A program made the translations under genes and the position numbers. Under the pieces are notes generated by a model. It searched no databases. It was not told where the DNA came from and saw only the letters and a program-made list of their open reading frames with translations. A stretch of DNA of 64,000 bases. Origin: Paralvinella palmiformis (Eukaryota; Annelida; Polychaeta; Terebellida; Alvinellidae). Of this stretch, positions 47,417-60,500 are shown piece after piece (positions within the stretch are counted from its first letter, which is position 1; each line of letters begins with the position of its first letter). Location of the stretch: positions 232,501 to 296,500 of the forward strand of contig JAODUP010000048.1 in the NCBI GenBank assembly GCA_025642065.1. The letters run 5' to 3'.

Positions 47417-47704
47417 TAAAATCAGGGAGATGCTTATGGTCTGTAACTTAATCCATGGTGACTAATTTTAAATAAATTTGGAATAAATAGCATAATATTC
47501 AGGGGTAAAAACTCTTGCCAATTGTGTGGCTGGAAAAACACCTTATTACATTGCTAAAGTTGAGACCATAATGTTCTAAAAAAATGTTATAACTTAACTA
47601 GACTACAAATTGAATATTAGTTTTTTTATACTTGCTGATAGTTTACAAAAAAAGATTATCCTTGTTGAAGTTATTATATTACCTTTGTGCCTAAGTACAC
47701 ACAT

Positions 47705-47751
<47 letters not shown>

Positions 47752-48729
47752 CCACAACACATATTCATTACATACTTTTCATGCAATTAAAGGTGAATAA
47801 TAATTTTTTAAGTGCAAATAACTAAATATACCTAGCCTTTTTATATATAGAATGAATGCAACAAAGGATAAAGTAACTATACCCAACATGTGTTATGTAA
47901 TATTATAAAGAACTTATTGTTGCATGCACATTATGTGCTATATAGTGACATAAAATTTACTTATAAAGTTGTTTCTAGGATTCAGCTATTATGGGTAAGG
48001 AACTGCTGAATTCCACACAAAATGTGGAATGCTATTTATAAATATGGGAAAATGGTGAAATAAAATAGAGGGCTATGATTCTTAGATATAATCAGGTTAT
48101 TATTTAAATCTATAGTGAGTATCAAACATGGGGTCAATTCCAAATCAAATTTATTAATTCCACTTCCATTTTTTTACTGACTACTTTTTTGACAATGGCT
48201 TCACTTAATTCTCAATGTCGCAGGGGATTAAGATATCTGCTAAAATTATATAAAATGGCTTATGTTAATCCATCTTGCAACTTTCCCTTGTGAAATAAGT
48301 TACACATGGTGAATTTCATAGGTGGCTTCAATAAAACCAAAAGATATACAAGGTGGAGCAAAATGGGGTTTGAATTATAATCCGATTGTCTTTTAAAATA
48401 TATACAACACCTGAATAAGTTCTTAATATGTTAACATAATTATTATTGAATATAGCCATTATTAAGAGTGGTAGACCTAATGACCCTATAAGGATATTTT
48501 TCCTGAAATTGGATGGGACTAAATCTATTACATGCAGTCAGTCAACTTTGCTTGTAGTTCAGGGAGTATCCCCAGGCTGTTGCTTGTTTGGCACAGCCTG
48601 ACAGTCAACTAGATATAGCTCAGTCTAGATAGATAGCTGTTTAACAAAGCCCAATGAGGATTATATCATAATTCATATGGACTATGTGAATCCATCTCAT
48701 ATTATGGTATTGTCAACAAACATATTGTG

Positions 48730-49260
48730 TATGTTGGGGTAATCAATTCTTTACTGTGTCTAATGGTGTAAGACATGGTGGAATTATGTCACCATTATTG
48801 TTTAATATATACATGGATGTGCTTAGTTGTAACTTGAACCAGAGTTATATTGGTTGTAGTATGAATGGCATGATCATAAATCATTTAATGTATGTGGATT
48901 ATACCTGTATCATAGCTCCCTCACCTTCAGCTCTCCAGGAACTGATTGATATAAGTGCTGACTTTGCTGTTTCAAATTTGTTTTTAATGAGAAAAAGTGT
49001 ATGTGTTTCAAGCCAAATTCATTAAATAGTTTATTTGTACCTACTCTTTGCCTTAATCAGTTAATGACAAGTAACAATTATTTAGGTGTAATTATACATG
49101 ACAAACATCAGGATGATGATATCCGGATATATGTTAAATCACTTTATTCAAGAGGGAATATACTTATCAGTTGCTTCAAAACATGTTCCTCCAGTATTAA
49201 AGTAAAATTATTCACATCATTCCTTTGCAATCCCTGGCTGTCATTTTTGGTCAACGTATA
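48730..49260 (+). pseudogene. Non-LTR reverse-transcriptase fragment
   Basis: The plus frame at 48756-49025 reads VRHGGIMSPLLFNIYMDVLS, IIINHLMYVDYTCIIAPSPS-like sequence and ALQELIDISADFAVSN. This is the GVRQGGxLSPLLFNxYMDxL box followed by the catalytic YxDD box, here decayed to MYVDY. A frame change near 49010 continues with SNNYLGVIIHDKHQDDD and CSSSIKVKLFTSFLCN. Both ends are truncated. 5' of it, 48559-48600 shares a short repeat with 42703-42745. Confidence 0.72.
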
Positions 49261-49689
49261 AACAGTATGAAATTTTATATTCTGAAATAAATTAACTGAA
49301 TCATCGGATAAGTAGACTACAAAGATGACAGCCAGCACCGTCGACGAAAGGAAGTCAATTGAGTAGAAGGATCAAGAAGTACTAAAAAATGCCTTGTCTA
49401 CTATATCTATATTACAGATTAGTTTATAATCATATGTCAAACTGGATTAGATCTAGATCATAATCATCATAGATGTAGAGTGAGAGTCTAGATCGGCGGC
49501 GGTAAATCATCTGAAATGTTTCGTGCAAAATTGTTTCATTGCCATTAGTGGCATTACTGAAATTTCTGAACATATTGAATATTTTGGTCCATAACGTTGT
49601 GTAAATATAAGATAACCGCATCTAATATATGCCACACATATTCTACCTGTTAATATAATAGGCTGACAACAAACGTTAAGTAAAAATCA

Positions 49690-49740
49690 ACCACTTGTCA
49701 GATCACTTTACCGGAAGTATGCTTATTGCCGGCTGTAACA
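49690..49740 (-). promoter_or_regulatory. Candidate promoter with consensus ETS site between DENR and TYW1
   Basis: ACCGGAAGT at 49710-49718 (ACTTCCGGT on the minus strand), followed by GCCGGC at 49728-49733, in a locally CpG-richer stretch. ETS/GABP sites mark housekeeping promoters. DENR needs an upstream non-coding exon, so this is a plausible but unproven start region. Confidence 0.3.
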
Positions 49741-50397
49741 CATGTAAAAATGTACTAATATTTCTTGTAAAAAAAGAGATAGATTTTTTTTAAAGCATAA
49801 ACTTATCTTCTATGACATTACACGTAATTAAAATTACATATATAGCCGAATAAATATAAAATCTGGTGCTACTCAGTGTTGCTGAAATGAAACTCTGCAG
49901 ATTCTTACTTCTTGTTACCAAAAATCTCCCTGTTGTTAAATGCTATTTTTAGGTTCTATCAATTAGTTATTTTCGCTATCTTATTCTGTGAGTCTTTTTG
50001 TACCAAAGTTTTAAAATAAAGAATTATAAAATACTAATCACCTAACAGTTGGAAATAGTCTGAAATTTAAGGGGTTTCATAAACTATTTGTGAACACACA
50101 TATATCATCATTAGATATACCTATATATAAAAAGAACAAGACCTTCAGTTCACTAATCTAAATCTTTTTCAATTAGCTCAATGACATCTAGCTGACTCGG
50201 ACTACATATTTAAATTTTAAGAGATTTAGTTTTTGCTATCTTTTTCCTTGGATTTATCCGATTATGTTATCGACATATGTCGCACACACACACACACACA
50301 CTATTAATTTTAAGACTTAATTGTTGCAACAAATGGAATTCTGGTGAAGAGAAGAAATTAATTGTAAAACAAACAAACAAACTTAATGTCTTACGTC

Positions 50398-50400
<3 letters not shown>

Positions 50401-50434
<34 letters not shown>
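50401..50434 (+). repeat. (TA)n microsatellite
   Basis: Seventeen TA units. Similar pure TA runs occur at 42011-42039, 46651-46678, 47086-47117, 47720-47749, 51932-51970 and 52329-52372. Confidence 0.95.
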
Positions 50435-50440
<6 letters not shown>

Positions 50441-50911
50441 CAATAAGATTTTGGAAGGTTAAATAGCTAATTATAATTAACGAATCTATGCTAAAAACGA
50501 CTATAGCCGTTACACTTACTTAAAAATGCTCTTTAAAAGAGTCAAATTTGTTAAGGATTAATTTCTTAGCTAACAGCATTATGCGTAACAAACACAGTAA
50601 ATTTGAATCTGTTCAATATGTTACGTACGCTGCATAAAGGTTATCGAGGTGCATAAATAATTAATACCCCTCTTAATTAGGGGGTAACTTATTTGGCACT
50701 GACTATATGTATCTTTAGGATATTTCAGCTTTATCTTTTTGTACTGGTCCCTAGTTCTATATATATTATAGTGACGATGTATAATATCAGCTATACTAAT
50801 TATTTTAATGGTCAATCTTTCATTCTGTCGCTGTGTGTGTGTGTGCTAATTAGCAGTGTGGAAAGGGGGACTGACTTAATTAGAGGATTTTGAACCGCGA
50901 ATTCAAACTCT

Positions 50912-51797
50912 CCCAGATAGCACAACAACGTAGGACCAACGTCGCGTTAGGCTGGCAAAGTTGTGCTATCATTAGACCAGGGCGGGACCGGCGTTGGCTA
51001 ATACGAGGTGCGCCTCACGTAGGTGGAATATGTTAGAATGAAACGCCACAGCAAACAGTTGAGCATTTCTCGGTCATCTATTCGAATATCAAGATTTATA
51101 GGTGAGTATTTCGATATATTAATTAACAGTGTAATTCCCTGTTTCTGAAATAAACCTAGGGATCAATGAATTTTTGAAATATAATGATTTTGTCTTCATA
51201 TAATTTTGTAGTGCACATGGCATGCATGAATTCATTATATTTTGTATGCTCGTTTTAATGTATTACATTTTCATGATATTATTGATTTATATTTTTCAGG
51301 GCTGAACGAGGTGGCACAGATGCTGCAAAATTCTGACTGATTAACTATACAATATTTATGGTTGTGAATTGCTTTGTACATTAAATTGGCTAAGTGAACT
51401 CTATGAATATCTTGTCTATTAATTAAGTAAGTTTGGTTCTTTTAAGAGGGATAGTGTATGTTCATTATATTTAGCATTTGACATTACAGTCATTTCCTTT
51501 TTTGTATTACGTACGTTTAAGTAACAATTTGGTAGAGTTAAATTAATAAAAATGGATTAAGCTTTTGAATGCATATTTAGTTTTCATTACTGTTAAGGAC
51601 CATCATTGGGCCAACGTTGTTTACAACATAGGACCAACGATGGGCCAACGTTGGACCAATGATAATTTGCCAGAGCATTGGACCAACATTGGCCCGGGGG
51701 TCAAAACTACGCTGGTCCAATATAGTATGCCATCCATGGACCTGTGTAGCATAAAACATTGGACAATGGTTTATCTAACATTGTTATGCTATCTGGG
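50912..51797 (+). mobile_element. TIR DNA transposon with internal CCAACGTTGG arrays, 886 bp
   Basis: Terminal inverted repeats: CCCAGATAGCACAACAACGT at 50912-50931, and the reverse complement of the right end CCCAGATAGCATAACAATGT at 51778-51797 (18 of 20 match). A 3-bp TCT borders both sides, possibly a target duplication. Near both ends lie repeated short units GGACCAACGT, GGGCCAACGTTG, TTGGACCAA. The middle contains a small two-exon open frame (51038-51340). Superfamily not identified. Confidence 0.72.
51038..51340 (+). CDS. Possible small spliced ORF (34 aa) within the TIR element
   Basis: The ATG at 51038 opens MKRHSKQLSISRSSIRISRF, then ATA G|GTGAGT at 51101. A TTTTTCAG acceptor at 51292-51299 resumes in frame as LNEVAQMLQNSD and TGA at 51338. 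The 198-bp intron has a consensus donor and acceptor and the joined frame is open, but the peptide is very short and not recognised. It could be the remnant of a longer transposon gene, or chance. Confidence 0.25.
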
Positions 51798-51929
51798 TCT
51801 GGGTGATCCACAAGCTAGGGAACTGAATCAAGATATGCGACTTTCCAAGATGATACATGTACGTGCAATGGCCTCACCATTTATTTAATCAGGCTAACAT
51901 TCTTGTTTTTAAGATATCCTAAAAATTAA

Positions 51930-51975
<46 letters not shown>

Positions 51976-52321
51976 AGGCCAATATAAGCATTTATTAATG
52001 CCTGGTTATAAGAAGCTTAATTAATTATAAATATACTTCCTCCAGGTTATATTAGTAACATGTTAGAAATGTGTGTGTGTGTGTGTTGTCGCAATACAAA
52101 GTCAGCCGACCAGCATTTATGTGGAACTGTGTGATTAATGGTGTTTGTATAGTTAAAGTAAGTAGATTACAAAATTATCACTCTTTCTGGTATATATAAT
52201 TATCAGTGATTATTTAGTCCAATCTAAGTGTCGTACTTTTGATTCATCCATTGTTTAATAGTTTGTGTTTTATCTTGTGTGACTTAAGAAGACTGCAAAT
52301 GTGTTTTTTTCTTCTGGTAAG

Positions 52322-52376
<55 letters not shown>

Positions 52377-53231
52377 ATGTTTGTGTACGCGCCTGTGTGC
52401 GTGTGTGTGTACGTGTATATAAAACATAATCACGAAGCTTGTTTCTGGCTATAATTGACGTACGTCTTCCAATATATGATGCGTTGGTATTTGATTTCGG
52501 TTCAAATCCGTATATTTTTGGTGGTCATACTGCTATGGTCTTTGCTGCTGGTTAAATATATTGTGCATATATTTATAAACGGAGTTATGTTATAAAGTCA
52601 TGGCCGGTTGTCGAATTAATTTATATTATGAAGAATTAGTAATCGCCCGTACCTGCCGCTTAATGGTTTGTGAACGACCAATTGTGAGGTCAAATGGGTG
52701 TGAAACCATAGATCTCCGATTTATTGATGTGCGAAAGAAGTTGGTGGTCACCCGTTCCGTGCCGCTTGGGGATTTGTGGTCAGCTGGTTGTTGGGATCGC
52801 ACGGGTGTAGATGTCGTAGCCGCGGGGTTTGTACTCTATTGATGTTTTCGGGGTGTGGGTTGAATGTATGAAAGATTTGTTAGTGAATGTTTGTAATGGT
52901 ACAGCCAAGTCAGCGGAGAAGGGACATGCGAGTCTCAATCGGACCCTGGTTGTGCTGGGGGGGGGGGGATATTTAAATGCATTGTCTATTAGTTATAATA
53001 TATATGAAGGAAAATAATTGTACTTGCTGCGCTTGAACCCAGGTATTAGGAATAGAATGTTTCCAAGATTCTACCACTTTTTTATTTCCTCCTAATTAAA
53101 ATACTGGTATATGACCCCCAAACTTCTTACTCAACTAATGGCGTGGAACAGACCACCGCTTCACCCATCAGGTGTATGGCCACTGGGGTGTGGCTAGTAC
53201 AGCAACATTGCATAATTTCTGTTTTGGTTTT

Positions 53232-53575
<344 letters not shown>

Positions 53576-54176
53576 GTTGTGTGTGTGTGTGTGCTATTAA
53601 ATTAACAAAATTTAGATCAATCATTTAATAAATTACTATCATTTCATAATGATCTTGCATTTACACGTTTTCAATTTATAATATATCAGATATATTTATT
53701 TGTCTTATATTATATCTGCTTTTAAAGTTCTGACAAATAAATTTATATTTTTTCGTCTTATTTAATCATTTTGGCCGTTCTAATAAACTGATTTTAAAAT
53801 CATTCTCTTTTAGTTGGGAAATAGTTTAACAGCGACTGTCTTCTGCAATGTTGAGATTCAGAATGCTCTGTTGCTAAAATTTGTGCATGCTAATATAGCA
53901 AATAATAATACTTGTTTTATATTGTTGACGACGAAAGGCAAATAACATTTCAATTCCAGGGTAAAGTATATATGTCAATTCTTTTGTACAGTTTTCATAC
54001 ACAACACTATCAAGAGTATCGTAGCATCATGATCATAACATAAGCATGACAATCGTCGTTAAATCGGCAGATCTGGATTTCTAGCACAGTCGAATTTTGT
54101 GGTGACTGATCAGTAAGGCACTGGTATAGAGAATCGTGAATTAACCACGGTCCCTAACCAGTCCCTAACTAAGTCG

Positions 54177-54212
<36 letters not shown>

Positions 54213-56889
54213 ATGTGAGTGATAATAGGGAATATACGCTAATACTATTAATAGTAATTAAAAAACATACAAATAGATCTACTTATTCATTTATTGGCAT
54301 TGGTGATATAAGTATTTGGGGTCCAGGTCTTTTTGCCCATCCGGTCTTTAGCCCTTTCATTAATTGCTCACTTGGTGACTGGTCTTTTACCCCTTGGACT
54401 TGGTCTTTCACTCTTTCTTTGCCACATAGGCATAGCTTTTAAAAGTTTGATTTCTACTATTGAAATTTATATCAATGTACAATAAACTTATTTTGTTGTG
54501 TTATATTTTTAATTTGATATGGTTCATAAAAAATGATAACGGTAAATAAATAGGTATCTGATTAAATAATAATGATAATACATAAATTGGTAAATGTCTT
54601 TTTTCCAACTGTTCGCTTGGTGCAGCACCATTTTTGCAATATCCGGTGAGGTTAGCCAATGAGAGACTGAAAATAACATATAAATTCTACTATTTAGATC
54701 TAGTACAGAATATATAGGCAGATATCTACCTTTTTCTCACCAGATTAGCTTCACATATAATATGGAAAATCATGAGTCTGAAAACTGGAGTTTTACTAAG
54801 AATATTCCCGGGGTCCTGTTTATAATGGAAAGTATATACGGAAAATCCTGGAGATGGCTGACAACTGTGTTTTATTTACAATTATTAATTGTTGTTGATC
54901 TATCAGGCTGTCAAACTATATGCCACTAGGGGTTGTATAAAAATATATATTCAGACATAATTTGCATTTATACTGACTGGTATGTTTCCCTGCTGGTTAA
55001 AACAAAGAATAGGCACTGAATTAATCACACACACAGGTCGATGTCTGCCGGTGCCATTTATCGCAGCAAGTGATGGCCTGTCTGAGTCGCTTAGAATGAT
55101 AAAAATTCTTATCTTGTTTGCATGCCTTTATAACTTACCTTTACAATGTTTTAAGATTTTTCACAATAAATCTGCTGAGCCTACTGGTATAATGTAATGC
55201 GCGTCAGGTTGATATCAGTTATGGAAAAGTGATGTGTTTGATTCTACATGTACGTATTAGTGTCTAGATAGATCTGGGAGGTGATGTGCCAGAGATTGAC
55301 CTCACTGGAAGTCAGGACAGTGACCCAGTGACTGTTTGTCCAGATTTGGCAACTAAGCCATTGTAATTAAGGACACACTCACTGGAACTAAGAATCCCCC
55401 TGTATGTTATTACACTCAGGTCTGATCCCATTCATATTTATGATCAAGGGATCATCATAATGGCAGTTGTTGATGATAGACAAAAATTGAAGAGAATAGT
55501 TACTAAAAACGAAGCCACTGATTAAAGCCATAATGTATACATGTAGATAGACATTCCTTTGAACCAAACAGATGTTGAGATCACAAACAATGAATAAAGA
55601 GAACAGTTAGCAGGCAGATCTTGGATGACAGTTTTGAGTAATTAAGAAATTGAATCCCTACAAATAATCAGATGGGAATGTTCCCAGTGTAGAGGGGCAA
55701 AAGACCAGATCCCAAGTATTTGCTGGTTTTGGTTCTTTGGTTAGTAAAAACTAACCTAATTGGATTGTAAACAATGAAAATGCTAAACACAGTATATCCA
55801 TAAAGACATTTTTTTATGTTCTATTTTGGGAAACATTTTGTGATTTAGGAGTAATCCAAATATCTACACTTGTCTCAGCCACTAATGATGTTCACTTGTT
55901 ATTAATATTCTGACATGCAGCTGTAGGTTATGTGAGATTTTTAACTGTAACAACTAAAGATAAATAATTTGTCTGTAACTACTTAAACATGTCTCCAGTC
56001 TGTTTCTTAAAAACGTTCACTATAAATAGTATAATGCTTTTTTATAAAGTGTTTTACAGCAAGTCTGTCATATATTCCAGAAAAAAATTGAAAAGTACAA
56101 AGTATCTGAATAAAGCGTTCTCTGTGAAAAGGATTCTCGGTGAATTTGCCCCACTGTCTATACACCCTTTTCTCATCTCAGTTGCCTCATCTGCTTTAGA
56201 CTCTAGTTGATTCACCCTGTCTGATTTCAGTGAATTTTCCCATTTCTGCATGTTCAAACCATTAGACTTCTTGACTTATTTTGATGGGTGTTGCAGGTGT
56301 TTATTCATTCCTTAAGAAAAACATGGGTTGTAAGTGTTATTTGGCTATCAGCATCATTACAAATAGAGTGTTGAGAGTTTTCTGGTTTTTCAGAGCCAAA
56401 TTGTTTTTTTGAGATGGGGAGTGGGTCAAACTGGTTTTTAAAACATTCACTTGCAAAAATCATGTTTTATCCCCTCTAGTATTATTAATTACTAGTATTA
56501 GTCTCGGATTGTCATAAAATGCCCAAAACACAATTTTTTGGCTACACCCCCAGGTGCATGTCCCTCACTTTGCTCTGCAACTTCCTTTCCTGATTTCTTT
56601 CAAAGGCCACTGATGCCTGCAAATATATACACTTCTGATGAGAAACCTTGCCATAAAGAGTTTGTTGGATAGTGCCGCAATACAACTAGTTCAATGGCCA
56701 TTTTCATGTTGCGGAGTATAGGCTAGCCATGGGGGCAATTCCATTTTGTCAGTTCTAAATTCCATTTGATCAATTCCATAAATAAATTTATCAGTTCGAA
56801 AAACATACAATTCCAATAGGTCTTATATTAGTTTTGTATGATTTGCTCACAAAAAAAGATATAGATTTTATTCATTTGCATCTGTCAAT

Positions 56890-56960
56890 AGATACAGTAG
56901 GCCCCTGTATAACACGGACCAGTATAACACAAAATCAGATATAACACAGTCAGACCTAGG
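56890..56960 (+). mobile_element. Pogo/Tigger-like terminus fragment
   Basis: CAGTAGGCCCCTGTATAACA followed by CGG and repeated TATAACAC motifs looks like one end of a pogo/Tigger-type element. No matching second end found nearby. Confidence 0.3.
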
Positions 56961-57279
56961 ACCCTGATTTGTGGGATCTGTGACAAATTACCCACAAGTA
57001 GACTTATTGATCACAACCTTAATTGCCACCTTGGCTCAATCAGCCAAACAAACAGGTGAATAATTGTTCATTGTACACCTTTTTAGGATTCAGGAACTAT
57101 GTACAGCATATACGCTAGTTGTGCAAGTGTAAAAATTGAGGAAGCAAAGTGTTATAGATTTTTTGTATTATTGTAGCTACGTATTCAGGACATTTGTAAT
57201 ATATAACTAAGAAACTATATACGTATATATTTAATTTTTATTTCTATCAGGTAATTGCCTGACTTCATTACCCATCATC

Positions 57280-57513
57280 ATGCTACCAAGAATAAGCAAC
57301 ATCACCATCGCAGTAGTCACAGTCGCAGGAGTAACATTATTCTGGTGGCTGTATAACAGATCTAGAAAGTTGAAACATTCACGGCTCAGGTCAATAGTGG
57401 AAACAACACCATTGCCTAAGTACAAGAAGAAGCCATCATCAGCTGAGAAATTATATCTGAAGCCAGTAAAAAGTGTTAACATTCTTTATGCAACACAGAC
57501 AGGAATATCTGAG
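57280..57513 (+). CDS. TYW1: TYW1 coding exon 1
   Basis: Encodes 78 aa: the N-terminal hydrophobic anchor, a basic stretch ([12 protein letters not shown]) and the first flavodoxin strand and phosphate loop [12 protein letters not shown]. Donor GTATGT, phase 0. The ATG is the first in frame after the probable acceptor. Confidence 0.93.
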
Positions 57514-60500
57514 GTATGTTGTGTTTAGAAGTGAGAGACAGAAGGTACATGCAGTTGACAGTGTTTTTTTGTAAATACTGCCATTTTATTTTAGAAATGG
57601 AGTTTTATTTTCACAGTTTTATAAAATATTGTGTTAAAATGTTGATTCAGCATAGTAAATGATTCATATCCAGTAAAATTCTAAGCGAAATACCATAATA
57701 AATGTAATTATTTGGATACAGTATTTTGGGTGAACAAGTAATTATCTTCTTAACCAAAATTACTTTGACCAGTTAAAACACCAAGTAATTTCTATGACTA
57801 ATGTTTGGACATCAATGAAATAAAAAAGCTCCCCAGTTATGATTGACATGTTTTCAGGTGAGCATGCGGTTCCGATATACATCCTGTTGCCATCTAATGT
57901 GATTACCATAATTAGTTATTGAATAACCTATTTCATATTCCAAACAATTAATCATTTATTCTTGCACATATTGCCATTTTGCTAATAAATTATTAATGGG
58001 TTTTGTCAGCATGTTGTTTTGGGGTGTGCATTTCTGGGATTCCCTCCATTTTGAGTCTTAGTTCCAGAATAAGATTCTAGTGTTGGGAATAGGCTACAAA
58101 TAATGATCAGTTCATTTTGATTCTAAGTTTGTAATTGGCCAGAAAGCAAGAAACACTGGTTTCCACCAATGAGAGCACAAATGAAAGAAACTCTGAGATG
58201 TATGCAGTGAATGTGGCCAAATTTAGAGTTATTAGTTTAAATATATATATTAAAATTAGCCAATTTTGTGGCTCATATACATTATGAGCTTATCATATAC
58301 ATTATGAGCTTATTTCATATCCTGAGTCAGGACCATGCAAATTTTTATAGATTGTGTAAACTGATAAAAAATTAAGTGTATCATGTTTATTAAATATAGT
58401 GAGGGTGGTGTTATCACTTATTATATCAAGCATACATATAAACACACACACATATGTTGGTGGGATGGTTACTGAAGGGGTCTCAACTCAGCCATATGTC
58501 TCATGCGTGACCAGTGCTAAGGCTAAACAAATCAATCAATCAACCAACTATATTAAAATGATTAGTTTCATCTTACAGATTACAAACAAACTTGAAGACT
58601 AATAATCCTTTGTTCTAGTTTAGTTAAGAATTTATTGATTAACTGATTGACATGAAGAAATAAATATTAATTGCGAAACCATTAACCGTTTTTGTAACAA
58701 TTATATATTTGCTTGAGTTGCTGAAAGTTACATATTAACTGACATAATGAAGGATGTCCATTGGTTTATGACTTTTACACAGGGCGCTTCCGTCGTCTAG
58801 CAGTAGCGTGCTGGACCACAGATCACTACCACCGTGTTCAAATCCTGGCGTGGGCATATCTGAAGGTTGTTTCGTCTTTCACTTTGTCTCATTACCTTTG
58901 GAGGTCGCTCGGCCCGTTTAGCCTACTTTGTGCATAAAAGTGGCTATAAAACATCAATTATCATCATCATCTTATGACTTTTACACAGAATTTGGCCCGG
59001 ATGTTGGAGAAGGAATGTTGCAGCAGAGGATTGGCTACTGAAGTGATTAACATTGATAGTTTTGAAAGTGATCCCGAAGATGCCTTAAGTGATTTGGTGA
59101 GTTGGTCAGATCCTAGCTGAGGAGTAGAGAATTCTGTAAAATGAAATCCCCAGATTTCACAACTATTGTTTCGTTGCTTTTCCAGATATTGGATGACAGT
59201 ATTTCGGTGTTTATTGTATCAACATATGCTAATGGCTCGCCACCTGATGGTGTTACATGGTTTTTTAGATGGCTTAAAGAAACTGTTACCGACTTCAGGG
59301 TACAGAAAACTCTTCTTCTAGGCCTCCAGTATGCTGTAGTTGGCATTGGTAATTCACTGTACAAGGCTAATTTCTGCAAGGTAACTAACTGATTGTTCTG
59401 TAGACACACACAAATGCAGTGTACACAAATGTGTGCATGATCATTAATACTTAAATTAACCTTATCTGTATATTAGTTTATGAATAAACTGATTAGTTGA
59501 TGAATGGCTAAACCTGGTGATTTATGTATTTCTAGGTTGGTTTAGTGCTGGATGAAGGTTTACATGATCTGTCTGCTGTAAGGGTTCTTCCTCTTGCCAA
59601 GTTAGATGAGGATGTTTCTCAAAGTAAACATGGAGGTAAGGTTATGACTAGTTATAGCACACAGAGAGCAATATAATCAGAAAATATAAATGACTACATT
59701 AGTCACTCGTTATAATGATGTTGACTAACTTGATCAGCCAAACTTATCTTGCTACAAGATTGCCTTGTAATGAGGCTAATGATGATACATGGTGTGATAT
59801 AATATGTCACTGGCCTATATTACTAAAACCCATACATCTATAAACCTATATGTTCACAAGCTAACACATGATTATTACACATGGATGACTCATCAGCAGG
59901 CTGAACCCAGATTGAAAATCATTTTGTAGTTAGTGAATAAATAAATATTCACTAATCTAAGCACACATTACATTATTAAATCTGTATTATTATTTAGGCA
60001 CCAGGTGACTTTGCTTCCATACTGTTATTTATTTCAGAAAACCTTATTCATATACATATGATGTGTGTTATTATGTAACTTCATTAAAGTAAATAGAATT
60101 ATGAAGTACTTTATAATTATATCAGTTGTCTTTTTCATTTTATTTAAAGAAGAATTTGCATGTATCTAATAACTCAATATCACAGTCATTTATTTTAAAT
60201 ATTTGGGTTTATGGTGGTTGTGATGGTAGAGTGGTTAGAACACTGCTGCAAACCACTAAGTTGTGGGTTCAAATCAAACTGTGGTTAGATTTGTGGAATA
60301 TTTATCTAGGAAGTCACTTCTTATTCATATATGGCTCAGGGGTGCCTCTGTGGTCTAGTGGTAGCGTGCTGGACCACAGATCACTACCACCCTTGTTCGA
60401 ATCCCGCCATGGGCATATCTGAAGGTTGTTTCGTCTTTCACTTCGTCTCATTACCTTTGGAAGTTGCTCGGCCCATTTAGCCTACCTTGTGCACAAAAGT

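Noticed and set aside
52600..52842. 80-codon frame starting MAGCRINLYYEELV
   Set aside because: No family recognised; lies in the CpG-richer promoter-like gap where chance frames are longer. It could be part of a TYW1 5' leader but there is no evidence.
57231..57482. 83-codon minus-strand frame over TYW1 exon 1
   Set aside because: Shadow of the real plus-strand exon.
60212..60300. Possible tRNA gene
   Set aside because: A and B boxes are present but a full cloverleaf with paired acceptor stem is not, and the body continues as a SINE; the same holds for the heads at 4790, 26315, 30253, 34745 and 58783.
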